DNA of 64,000 bases from Trichuris trichiura (taxonomy: Eukaryota; Nematoda; Enoplea; Trichinellida; Trichuridae): NCBI GenBank assembly GCA_037903355.1, contig JBAJFE010000042.1:4228001-4292000 (forward strand), read 5' to 3'. A model generated the notes under the pieces. It saw only the letters and a program-made list of their open reading frames with translations. It was not told the origin of the DNA and made no database searches. The first letter of the stretch is position 1, and each line of letters opens with the position of its first letter. Below, one piece after another: positions 26,201-38,200 of the stretch. Both the position numbers and the translations under genes were made by a program.

Positions 26201-29200
26201 AAGTATTTTTTCGCTTCAGGAATGAAGCACTGGTTAAACCACTCCGTAAAGAGGGTAACCGTCATCCACGCTTTCTTGTTGTGCTGCCAGAAAACCGGTA
26301 GGCAGTCCAGGTTCTTCTTTCTGAGCGGCTGAGGGTTACGAGTCCGGTATACAACGCCAGGCTTAATCACGTGCCCTGCAGCGTTGCCACAGAGCACAAG
26401 AGTGAATCGATCTTTCAGTGGCTTGAATCCCGGAGCTTGCTTTGCGCTCTTGTGGATGTACGTGCGCTTTGGCATTTGCTTCCAGAATAATGCTGTCTCG
26501 TCACAATTGAAAATTTGTTCTGGGAGATAACCTTTTTGGTCCACCAACTCTTTAAATTCCTTCGGGAACGTCGAGGCAGCTACGAAATCAGCCGATGCCG
26601 TTTCCCCAGTGATCTTTAAGTTCTTTAGGTTGAAGCGCTTCACGTATTTTGCCAGCCATCCTTTGCTAGCAGTAAACCTTTTTCTCTCGTTCTCTGCAAC
26701 CACGCCAGAGAAGTGCTCATATAAGCTTAGCGCTTTTTCGGCTTTCACGAGGACTTTGTTGCGAACTACAACAGCTCTTTTCGCCAGTGAAGGGTCGGGA
26801 TGCACGCTTGCTCGAATGTCAACTTCCTTCTGTTTTATCGTACGAATGGTGGATTCATTCTTTCCAATCCTGCGGCCTACTTCGGTAAATGACAATCCGC
26901 TTTTCAAAAGATCGAGGACTTCTACTTTCTCATGAAGAGTAAGGGCGCTACGTTGTTTATTAGCCCTAGAGGAACCGCCCTGTTCACTTACTTGCCTTCT
27001 GTCAGCCATCCTCCTATGCGACACCAGTTAAACGACGCGAAAGTTCAGACTCGCCAGGCTAAAGGGAAACTGATGTTTGCACACGGCGAATGAAATCAAC
27101 AACGCGCACGAAGCAATAACGAACAATCATAAAAATGACAAGCCTTCATTAGCACTGTGCACGGTTAGAGAGCATTGTAGGAAGAAAAAGTCTTTCGCGC
27201 CCGGGAAGACGATCACGCTGTTGCTCAAGCAGGCAACGACATTGCTGCAATTATAATGCTAGCAGCGATGCGCGTTTTTGCAAAAAAGATGACATCACTA
27301 TTTCACGCCGGACGAATCGCGTTGTATAGAATCTCACGGATAAAAAGTTCGCGTATAACGAGGGCCACCTGTATATTGGTTCTGTAGAATTTTCCTAATA
27401 ATCGCTCACCCATACGTTGATAGAGCAGTCGTTTCGTTTAATTACAGATACCAAAGCAGACAAAAAACGGGAAAAGCCGTAGAAGATCTACCAAACCATG
27501 AAACCAAAATGCTCAGCATTATGTGCATCGGCCAGGCACCGCCGTGTATCAACTCACCATGGGATTGTAGAAATGAAATGCAGCCTTAAGTCATGGATTC
27601 CCATTACCTTATACTTTCATTAAATGTTCTTTGCCGTGTGCTAAAAATTGAAAGTCAACAACCTTAACTGTGACACTAATTTTAGAACACTCGAACACGG
27701 AAGCTTGTTAGAGTTAAGTACTTTATCAGCTCAGTTTTCGAAATCAAGTGAATATCTATGGTAAACAATAGCGACTTGAGTTTGAAGAAACTTTTATTTT
27801 CAGGAAACAACTCAAGGCGGAATATACAACGAAGGTGCCACTATTCGTCCGCATATGGCGTGAATTTTTCAATAAGTATTCTTCTACGTTTATATCTTTC
27901 TGTGAACAGACGCTTTTACATATGCTGTAGCAAAACACTATTAACTTAATTTTTACGCAGCATGCGGTATATTTTTTAGAAGTAATCATTACTTAACGGA
28001 CAAGCTCTGTTCAAAGCTTGGTCGTCATCGTGTACCTCGTTCAGTCATTCTTACCTGTTGTAACACTAGGTCACTGTTTCCTTTTTTTCTGACTGGGCCA
28101 AGTAAAAGGCAAGGTTTTTACTGCCTGAAGCCTTCAAGGCTATTCCTGTCCCATCTTCAATTGAGGTCGCGTTGTCGTTAAGCGGTCATATGTTGCTTGA
28201 TAAGGAAATAATTCTTGGTAGAGCTTCAGAATTTAAAGTAACTTGGTTGACTTAAAGCTTGGTAACATTCGATCATGAAACGCCTTTTCCAATATCATTT
28301 GCTGTTTCATTCGGTAATGATCATTCGATCACGGCTGAAAGTCTACAAGAACTGTCCCAAAAGTTCTGGACAATAAATTCTTGTCCTCCAGTAGATGCAT
28401 GAAGTCATGAAAAGTAAAAAGCACATTAATACGATCCATGTGCAGACTTTTAGGGTTTATTGTTGACGAAGTGTGACTAGCACCTCACGTCAAGCTTTGT
28501 GTCGTAGGTACAATGTGGTCTTGAGTTCTCCCTGGAACTTAAGTCCATGGTGTTGCCTCGTAACGCCGAACCGGTCATTGGTGCGAGGGCTTGTCACTGC
28601 ACGACTGCTGAGTTAATTATTGGTTCTTCAATAATTTTGGCTGAATCCCGGTTCTACTGTTGAATCCCGCTGTGGAAAATTTTTCCCAGCGCTAGTTTTC
28701 AGCATTTTTGTGTCGATAACTATATCATAGTTGGTCATTTGGTTCACGGGTTTAACCTGTTTTATGTATCTGTAAATAAACTTCAAAATGACCCACCAAC
28801 GAATGGATGAGCAAATTGTTAGAGAAAATACAGAACAAATTCTATGCCGTACGTTTCGGAACTGCTCTTGTTCCGTCGTCAGCAATGTAAGGGAGTTCCA
28901 TCAGGCCAAACCCGTGAACCAAAAGACTAACTATGAAACAACATAAGCTTGTCAAAAGACACCCGTCTGTCGGAAACCGTACGTTGAATTTGTTCGCCCA
29001 GATGTTGATTGGTGCTGTGGCACCTGCATGAGTCCTGCTTTCTAACGCAGTTTTTCATCTTCAGCAATAAAAAACCTCACTTTTAACTGCTTTCATCTGT
29101 AGTTTTCTCTAAATTGGTTACCTAAAAGTTTCTGTTAGAAGTCAAATTGTCAGTAGCGCTTTCCTTGTTAATACATGGCAGTTATTTGATGAGCAGGTTG

Positions 29201-32200
29201 ACGGTTAGAGCACATAGAGCTTCCAGGGCAACTTCTGATTTTCATCTGCTTGAAACGAAATGCAAGCGGTACTAACAGAGACATAGCGGTAAGTACAGTT
29301 AAAAGAAGGAGGCGCTTTTAAATTTTCAACTGCGTATTATATCTAATCACTTCTAACGTGGGCTTTTCATAATTCTCAGGAGGCAAGAAAACAATGTAGC
29401 ATTGAGTGATTACCTTTTCTTATGTTATGAAGAAATGACAGCGCATCTTGTTTGAATAACGACGGGTATACAAGTAATGTTAACTACCTTCTCTTCACTT
29501 CAGTTATGGTGTCAGTTATAAGAGACGCTATTTTAATCTTCGTAGACAGTGGTCTAATTTGCAAAGAACTCAAATATTGTCTCCCTAAAGAACGTGCAGC
29601 GTTTTGACAGCCTTTTTCATGATTATCTCGAGTCAAGAGTTTTTGAGTGTCCAAGACTGAGTATTTCCTTATGATACTGCTTAATCAATCTCTTTGCTTG
29701 ACGGTTACACCAACAACACGAACGACAAAAGAGTAGTACAATAGGCCTAGCTCGCTGTCACGAAAGGCTTACATTCAAAAGTGGCAGTGTGAATGGTCGT
29801 GGGCAAGCTAGTTTGGGAAGAGCACAAGTGGAAGGAGTTTAGACAGCCATCGCTTAATATGAACATGACTTACGTCAAGAACTGGAGCAACAGAATCCGG
29901 GAGAGCAGTAAGGATCTATGCAGGAAGTTCTCACATCACGTGAGAGTTAGGGCGTTATGCAAAAACTACGTATACGTGATGAGTCCAGATAACCGTCGCT
30001 CTCAGCTACTTTTGTATAAACTTTAGCCTATGAGGTGAGCTCGCAGACAGGACATGGATCGCCGAGATTATGAATGGATCTGTTACTATTGCCGCTTCAG
30101 TCGGCAAAGCGTACTATTGCATGGGAAACCTGACAGAGTTCGATTAATTTTACCAACAGTCTGGGCCTAACCTCATGTTACCTTAGTTTTCGCTTTAATG
30201 ACTTGCGCAGTTCCGTTTTTCCTAGGATCAAGTGAACTGCACGGATCATCAGCCGGTGTCCACTAGATAAACTTGGGAAGAAGTATAATCATGTCACAGA
30301 CGACATTTTGGTGCTTTGTTTGTTTGCCCAGGCTTGATGCTAGCCGGTAGGCGCGCAATCTTTCATCCGCGACTCCAAAATTGATCTAATATCATTTGAA
30401 TTGGTCGCCACTTTCAGAGAGACCAGTTGGGAGTACAAGGTCTAACGGCACGTTGCCATAAACTCCTCCCAACAGAAAGCTGTTTGGCGTCAGTGGTTCA
30501 AGATTTGATGGACCAGCTGTTATGTGCGTTAGCTGGTGATTATTCATCATCCATTCAATCTCCGCAAGGGTGGTCAAAAAAACCCCATCAGTGCTATACT
30601 GCCTGTGCGCAATGGTTTTCAAGGCAGCCGTCATAGACTGAAATAATCGCTCCCATGCTCCTTCGAGGTGTGGGGTAGCTGGAAATTGAGTTGACAAGAA
30701 ACACCAAAAATGACCATGAAACTGGAAAGCCTTCGTCAAGATTCAATTTATCGGAACGCAATGCGCGCAGCAAATACAAAATTGTTACGTCATTGCTATA
30801 ACAATCCGCGGCTGCACCTCTTCTTGCCGCAAATCTGGAGAACGCAGAAAAGAAAGAGGTCATGCCTAAGAAATGGGACACCTCAGTGTGAACCGCAGCG
30901 TAGCCATGCATGTGACAGGCACATCCAACTTTTCACTTGGGACCATTGATATGGGACTGCAACAGGCCCAGCGAAGTCCGTACCTGCGTACGAGAAAGGT
31001 GCTAAGGGTCTTTGCAGGCGGCACGGGGACCATCTTCAGAACTCACGAGTTCAGCCTATGGTATCTGCAATTGGTACATTTTCCTAGTACACGCTTGATT
31101 TCCATCTGTCCATTTGTTGTCCATAACTTGACACGCATAATGTGCAATGCCGTTTCCAAGCAGGCGTGACAGCTTCAGATATGGGTTTGTTGAACGAACA
31201 GCTTGGTCAAAATCAAGTCGTCAGCATCAAAGAAAGGACCAATAACTCGAGGTCGAGACTTTCTTAGCAAATCTTTGCAATTCAGCAGAAGTACTTGCTC
31301 AATGGAAAAACTACAACACGGTACGACTGGAACACAGTCGGGCCATGCCTGTTCCCGTTCAAAAAGCCCAGGCATTTCTGGGCTCGCTCAGCGGCAGAGA
31401 AGGTGAATTAAGCGCTCAACGTAAATAAGCGCTTCGACCATTTAGTTAAGTCGAAAATTCTGTCAGTAGCCGCACAAACTGCTCCTACAGTGAATAACAG
31501 ATAGTACTAAGGTTCTCAGTCAGGACAGCGTTGCTTAGAGGTTCTAAAGTAAACTTTCAATCAGTCAGTGGTAGAACTAAAAGACGTGGGCCCATTATCC
31601 AGCGACATTCAGTGTATAGGACCGTGGAGGTCAGTCCCTTAACCAAGTCGTCTGCTAGAATGTCCATTTCAGCCACGTAGCGCCACTGTGATGTTCCTAT
31701 GGTGCGAGTTATGATAAAGGCTGGGAATGTCACCCTTGCAGAGGCCATTCAGCATAGAGTCACGTCAAAGTCAGTCCAAAGTGAAATTGCTCTTTCGAGA
31801 TGTTAACCTTTTGACTAAGCAGATGTGATATGCACACTGCTGTCACAGATCTAAGCAGTTCCAAGCGTGGTATAGACAGTCGATGTATAAGGGCGACTCT
31901 AGCTTTTGTGAAAGCGAGGGAAACTGTCACTTGCCTGCTCTGTTCCACGGTATGCAGGTACTCCGCAGAACCGTACGTGGACTCGACGTGTCACAGAACA
32001 GATGCACAGGAGTCGCTCCTGGTTTCAGGGATAGACACCTCAAGAAGTTCATCTGATCGATTCAAAGCAAATTTTGGATCCATTTAGTCATGTTTTTTAC
32101 TAGGTGCTCCTCTGTATCCTGGACGTATTCCCAATTAGTTTTTCATAGATCTTGTATCAGATCGCGAGTAAGGACGATGACAGCTGACAGCAACGGGTCG

Positions 32201-35200
32201 AACAGTCGTGCTAGATAACTACCATCGCGCTTCGTCGGCTTCAGAAGCTAAAGAATTTAAGTGAGAAAGGAAAGTTCTGCGAAGCAGCCTCATGTTAAGC
32301 TGAGAATTTTCTAAGCCTGCGCTTTGCTAAGGGCATGCTGACCATTGCATCAGTCAAATCTTGGGACGACAGTAGCCCATTCCTTGAAATAAAAGCCGAT
32401 TTTGCTCAGCAAACTATTCATTTCTCCACGTACCGCTTCTGTCACTTCTATAGCTTCAGCTGATTCCGGGCTATTGTCAACATATACAAGGTGAGCTAGA
32501 AGTAGTCTCTTTGTTTGTGGAAGCGTAGCACGACATGTTTTGGACAGGTCGCTAAAATTTTCACACATTCTATTCCAGGAAATGTAAAATTGACAACTAA
32601 TGCTAAAAGCATGGATTAACGCTGCTTGTTTTGCTCATCATTGGCTTCCATACACTTTTCTGGGGCTTTAACTACTGACTGGCACACTCGCTTGCATAGT
32701 TCCACATGCGCTGCAGTAGACGCTTCTTCAGTTGCTGTTGCAGAGTTGCTGCGGGAGAGCGTAACTGCTTGAGCGATTCCTCGAACTTGTGCGGAAGAGT
32801 TTATTGCAGAATAAGTGCGTGGCATAACGCTATGTACACAACGATACAAGTAATGGTCAGTGACACGGTAGTTTGGAGCTCGTCGGTCCCTCTTTCCGTC
32901 TGACCGTTGCCCGTCGGCATGCACGGTTTTATACCTTCCTGCAGATGTTTTGCAGAAGGATTACAGGCACTAATTCGCTTCTGTCACCGCTTGAAGCGGT
33001 TCACCTACAGGAATTATGCCCATGCACCTGCATCCCCACACTGCATGTGGCATTTCGTTAATAGGCAGATAAAGGGGAGCGCGCATGCCTTTCTGCTATG
33101 GACAGGTGTTCGGTGGAGCACGAATTAATACCACCCGCCTGCATCTGCAGGTGCAATTGCCATGCCGTGTCATTCGTTGAATGCGCGAATTAAGCAGCAC
33201 AGGTGAACCTGGCGTTTCTTGAATGGCCGGATTAGGCGAGAGCAAGCCACCTTTCCCAATTAGCAGGGAGAGAGCCGACTTGTTTACCATAGTCGCCTTT
33301 TAAAAAACCAAGAACCACACATACTGCTTAGTGAGCCGGTGGCCCATCATGCATGAACACCAGGTCCATATCCTTCACATACGCGATCCATTTGTCCCTG
33401 ATCGTCTTCAAATATGAGTCAGCCGTAACATTTCGGTCGAAGAAGAATGATCCCAACGCACTACCATACCAAGTTCCGGTTCAAGTGACGAGGCCAGGGG
33501 CGTTCACTTTTCGTTGAAAACGGAACACCGCGACAAAACTTCACAGATTGTTAGCTGTGCTTCAATGGAAGTTTCGGCTGTCAATGTCCGAAGCTGTAGG
33601 CTGTGAGGGAATCCCTTCAAAAGCCAGTCGTTTAGAAATGAAGAATAATTCTAAAACAGTGCCTAGCAGTGCGAATGTTTGACTTGATCAGCCATTGCCT
33701 GGTTAGTAACGGGCACGATAGCATAAACAACTCCATCAACTTCGTTCATCTTTCGGGTGGACGTTAAGCTGACATCGATAACCCCTTAATCTTCCCCACT
33801 CGTTAGATCTGCTGCTGTGTAACGGTCCCTTATGATGGCGTCAGCTAGTCGGGCGGATTCATGTATCAGTTTGTGGCAGCAAGTGATCGTTGAGACAGTT
33901 AACAACCATGCTGACGGTGGTCTTCGTGCAGCCACAGGCGGGAAATTTTTTCAGATTGGCTGAGCAAAGTCATACTCAGGTAGCGAGAACAAGAATTCAT
34001 TTGACGTTTCCCGTTCCTACAGATATAGCATTCAAGCATTGGCGTTTCTGACTATCTGACACAGCTGTTGTTTGCACCGTCCACCTCTTTGCTTTGTATT
34101 TGATATCGCAGTACCTCGACTTACATGATGTCAGCTTCTTTTCTGATAGAGCCATATGTAGCGATTCAATAAAGATCTCTGAAACCGCCATGGAAAGAAG
34201 ATCTCGTTGATGAGATAACAATCCCTCGTGCAATCTTACAGTCAACCTACGTGTGTTCCAACAAGGCTGATGCCTTCAAGTCGTAGATTGATCCGCACAG
34301 CTTCATGGGCTTCAGCTCCTGACAAGCGCACTGCCTTGCAAAAGAACATTGTACATGCCAGAGCTTTGTTGAGATCCAAGATCTCATCAGCGGCACAGAC
34401 ATGAGATCGCTCAGGTTTGTTTTTGCAAGCGCCTTTGGAGCATCATTCATTTTACGAAGTCGTCAAAGAACTTGATACGTCGTAGTTTTAACCAACAGCC
34501 TAGAAAAATCACTCCTCAGCTTTGACACAAGCAAAGGGGCCAGAGCGGCACGCCAGTGTTCACTTGAGCGCAAGGTCACATGAACTAGCGATCAGAAATT
34601 CGGTATGAAAGCGGATCTGTGCAATATACTGAGGAAAACGATCTAGGGCGTACTGCACAGCGCCTTTACTTGCGTTTGTCGCGAAAGCGACCGACGTTTA
34701 CTGGATCATGGCGCAAACGGCGCAAACGTAACTGCTTTCTCAACGCATAAAGGCATGCGGAAGGCCTAAAAAGCTTGTCGCAACCGCTGGCACGCGCGTG
34801 AAATGATAAAGCGCAGAGAAACCGGTTTTCCTAAAGACTACCGATAAAGAAGTAAGGGAGTTAGGCTGCTGATAATGGTGTGCTACGAATTCGAGTACAG
34901 GTGCATTTTCTGAGCGCACCCTCCTACACTTCCACCTGAGCTGCTGTGGAGATAATGTGCATCTAAGGACGCTTGATGCGAGGCACCAATTCCTGCCTCT
35001 CTTGCTCGTTCTTCAGTTGCTCGAACCCCACTGTGTGCTGACTGTCAATTTAATTTTCGTCGCCTTTCGAACTGAAAGAATAAGTGCGCAATTTCACGGT
35101 TGGTCTTCAGTTCACGGTTTTGGCCTGTTTGATGTCAAACAGGCCAAAGCGGTGAACCGAAGATTAACCATGAAACGACCAAAACCTGTTAAAAGGCACC

Positions 35201-38200
35201 CAGTCTTCCGAAGTGCTCAATTAGTAGAATGATCACTTGTCGGTGAAGGTGGAGAGAGCGTTTGTCTTAAGTGCTCTAACGGTCAGAACTTCTGAACTTG
35301 TGTAGTTCTGCCACCAGACTTCGACACTGCGAACAGAAGTTGTTATTAGCTACGTAGGTGGAAAAAGTTTCAAAATAAAAATTTCGTCGTTTCTTCTTCT
35401 GACATAGCAATTACGATTTCATTATAGTTAGCAATTGTCCTCACAAACTGGGAAACAGGAAAGGGAACCGAGCAGTTCTGAAAGCTCAGGCAGTTAAGAC
35501 ATACGCAACCGTTATTCACGCGCTCACTAATACCTGCTCTTTCCATTTATCGCTTATCCTTTGGTTAATGATAATGATCACAATAAACGAAAATAACCTG
35601 TTTTTAAAAAACAAAAATGAAAACACGATGCATTCCAAAATGAAATTAAAGACGTGCAATGGTCATCTGAACAAATCTGAGTTGTGCGTCCTGAAAAATA
35701 GGCCTTAAAAGTTGTATACGGAAGAAATAGTAACTACTTAAGTATTAGTTTTCGCCGGTAGAAGGTGTGTAACTTTCCGCACCGGCTTTTCTCATTAGTA
35801 GTGGAAGATGTCACACAGTAAGTGCTGCATTTTTCAAATTCAGAAGCAAGTTTCCGCGGAAAAAATTTCGTTAAAGGCTCCACAAAAGGCCGCATCCAAG
35901 CATGCTTTCTTTATCCTTAATACCCTCTATACAAGACGAAGCGACAGAGAATTTCGAGCAGAATACACATTTCTTCTGTTTCAGCGGCTTAAGCTTTTGT
36001 AAATGCTAATTTCGTTGACTGAACGATAATAAGTTAAACTGGTCTTGAACTGAACGTTCGTCTAGAATCAAACGTCGCACTACCAGTTCTTTTTGCACCG
36101 TTATAACGCAGATGCAAGTTTTCAGACCACACAACTATATAGAAAATGACGCGCTGGCTATGAAACCGATCCAAATAAAGGTGTATCTTGGTGCGCATGA
36201 TAGCACCATTTTTGAGCCGACTGTTCAAGAAGTGCTTGCCACTGAAGTACTGTTTTATTCAATGGAAAGCGAGATGAGTTTTGATGACATTGCACTTCTT
36301 GTATTGGAGCGAAAAGTGAAATACACCAACTTCATTCAAGGAATATGCCTCCCGTCAGAAGATGAATACCTTCCTGATCAACACAGTCGGTGCATGGTAA
36401 CCGGGTGGGGAAAAACAGGAGGTATGGATAACTTAAGTTACAGATGTGAATTTGGTGTCAGCATTCAGGCTCTAATTCCATCAATCCGGATGGGGAAAAT
36501 GTTAAAATTACGCTTGTTACCACAGCATTAAGTTTCTGCAGCTCAGCTAATCCTCTCCATTACGTAAGGTTTCTGGGGGTAAAGGATTTTGAGGACAGTT
36601 AAAAACAGAAAATAGTGTATTTTTCTCTTCATTACGGATCTCCTATTTTTCTTAAGAAATTTCTCGTCTTGTCCTACTGTTGGCGAAAGCAGCTGGGATG
36701 ATACGCAAGTGTGCAAGTTTATTAACACTGAACGCTGTAGTGATCGCTGGGCACAAGACAGAAATGGAACGATCGCACGATCAGGGAGAGACCGACAGAA
36801 AGACTCTGACACCCTAGTTCCCGTAATCTTATATAGACGAATTCAGGGCCAATCTGTGGTGAACGACTCGTTGGCAGGTAATCTGAAGCGGGGTCGCGCA
36901 TCGTCGAGGAGGTGACCGCACTCACCAAACAGGCCTTGATAGGGCCGCAACCCTTGCACCACAGGGAGAACAACGTCGACGCCGGGCAGTGTGAGGCATC
37001 ATCCCACTGCGCCCTGAGGGGGTCCGGTTCACTAGCCAGTATAGCCACACCTATCGTGCTAACGGAAGTTAACGCAGCAACATCAAAGAGAGTCAAGTGG
37101 GAATTAGCGAACAATGTAACAATAGTGTTGGTAATCGGATTATCAGGATTAGAGTAGCTGAAGCGCTGGCGGCAGCATCAAAAGGGACTAAGTTAGATAA
37201 AGAGAACAGCAGTAACAGTGTGGATGGTAACGGCGTCTTTCGCCAACCCCTTCCACCATCATAAGTTTGCTGGCCATGTTGTCTTGCCCTAGTCTAAGCC
37301 TAAGCCTAAACATAAGGGTGATGTCCTAGCTTAGATTTGGATGAGGGCAAAAAAGGGTAATTTGCGTACTCTCCAATAAAGGCAGAGCAAGTTAAGGGCG
37401 TGCTAGCCAGAAAGAACCTATATTTTTGAGACGGTGGGAAGAATGAGTGACAAGATGAGCAACGAGAAGGTAAACGTAAAACAAGCGTACATACCGTTCA
37501 CTCGGGGAAGGAGACTGGCGCAGGCGGCGCGTTCACTCTAGGCAGGTTCAACCTGATGATAGTAACTCGCATAGAGAAAATACCGTAACCGTGAAGAAAC
37601 TGCATACTGTTCACTGGGACACAAAGGCTGGCACAGGCAACTTGAGGACAGTAATGAGTGCAACTTGAGGACAGTAATGCACATAGAAAAAATAACCGCA
37701 AAGAAACTGCATGCCGTTCACTGCGGCACAGAGACAGCCGGTGTGTCCACGGTGTCTTTCGCGTAGACACAACGCAGAATGAGCTTTACGCCGTTTACCA
37801 AGGCGCAACACGGACCGTGCCGTTGACCTTCGATGTTTTCCATGAATCACGAACCAAACCTCCAGTATGCACCAATGTTGCTCCATTGTGCTTCCCATGC
37901 CAGTAATCCATGCAATGCTGTTTCATTTCCTCAACTTCATTCTTTTGCAAGGATCAGTAACAGAACTCCTCAGCATGTATTCTGCGGGTCAATAACTGCA
38001 CCCCCTGCATGCACCACTGCTGCTCCGTTGTGTTCTCCGTGCCAGCAATCCATGCAAAGGTGTTTCATTCCCTCACCTTCACTCTTTTGCAGCGGATAAC
38101 AGCCCCATCAGTGGCACCTGCAGCCGCAATTCCCTAACAGTGTGGTGGAATTTTTCGGCAGGTATTCCGCAGGTCAATAACCACACCTCCTGCATGTGCC

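Larger units (their letters stand above)
23090..27520. mobile_element. Large Penelope-like palindrome split by a Tigger element
   Basis: Excluding the Tigger insertion (24789-27371), this is about 1.85 kb folding on itself. The 5' arm (23090-23880) reads inverted in 24095-24788 plus 27374-27515. Both arms encode pieces of a GIY-YIG endonuclease ORF and carry hammerhead-like cores (23236-23266 minus, 24740-24768 plus). The outermost block contains CCAACGTATGGATGAGC and its inverse. The centre (about 23890-24075) holds an AT-rich segment with AATAAT runs. Arms of this length imply a foldback rather than two separate insertions. Confidence 0.78.
30392..34450 (-). mobile_element. Decayed BEL/Pao LTR retrotransposon
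   Basis: Minus-strand pol pieces occur in the right order: reverse transcriptase (32350-32568), RNase H and linker (31557-31948), integrase (about 31150 down to 30392). Upstream frames at 33997-34450 minus, which include a KRQCLNA segment, may be gag but are not diagnostic. No intact LTRs or env-like frame were seen. Many frameshifts make it inactive. Confidence 0.75.

Noticed and set aside
30392..34450. Endogenous retrovirus with env
   Set aside because: The pol order and motifs are those of BEL/Pao retrotransposons, and no env-like frame with signal peptide or membrane anchor is visible.
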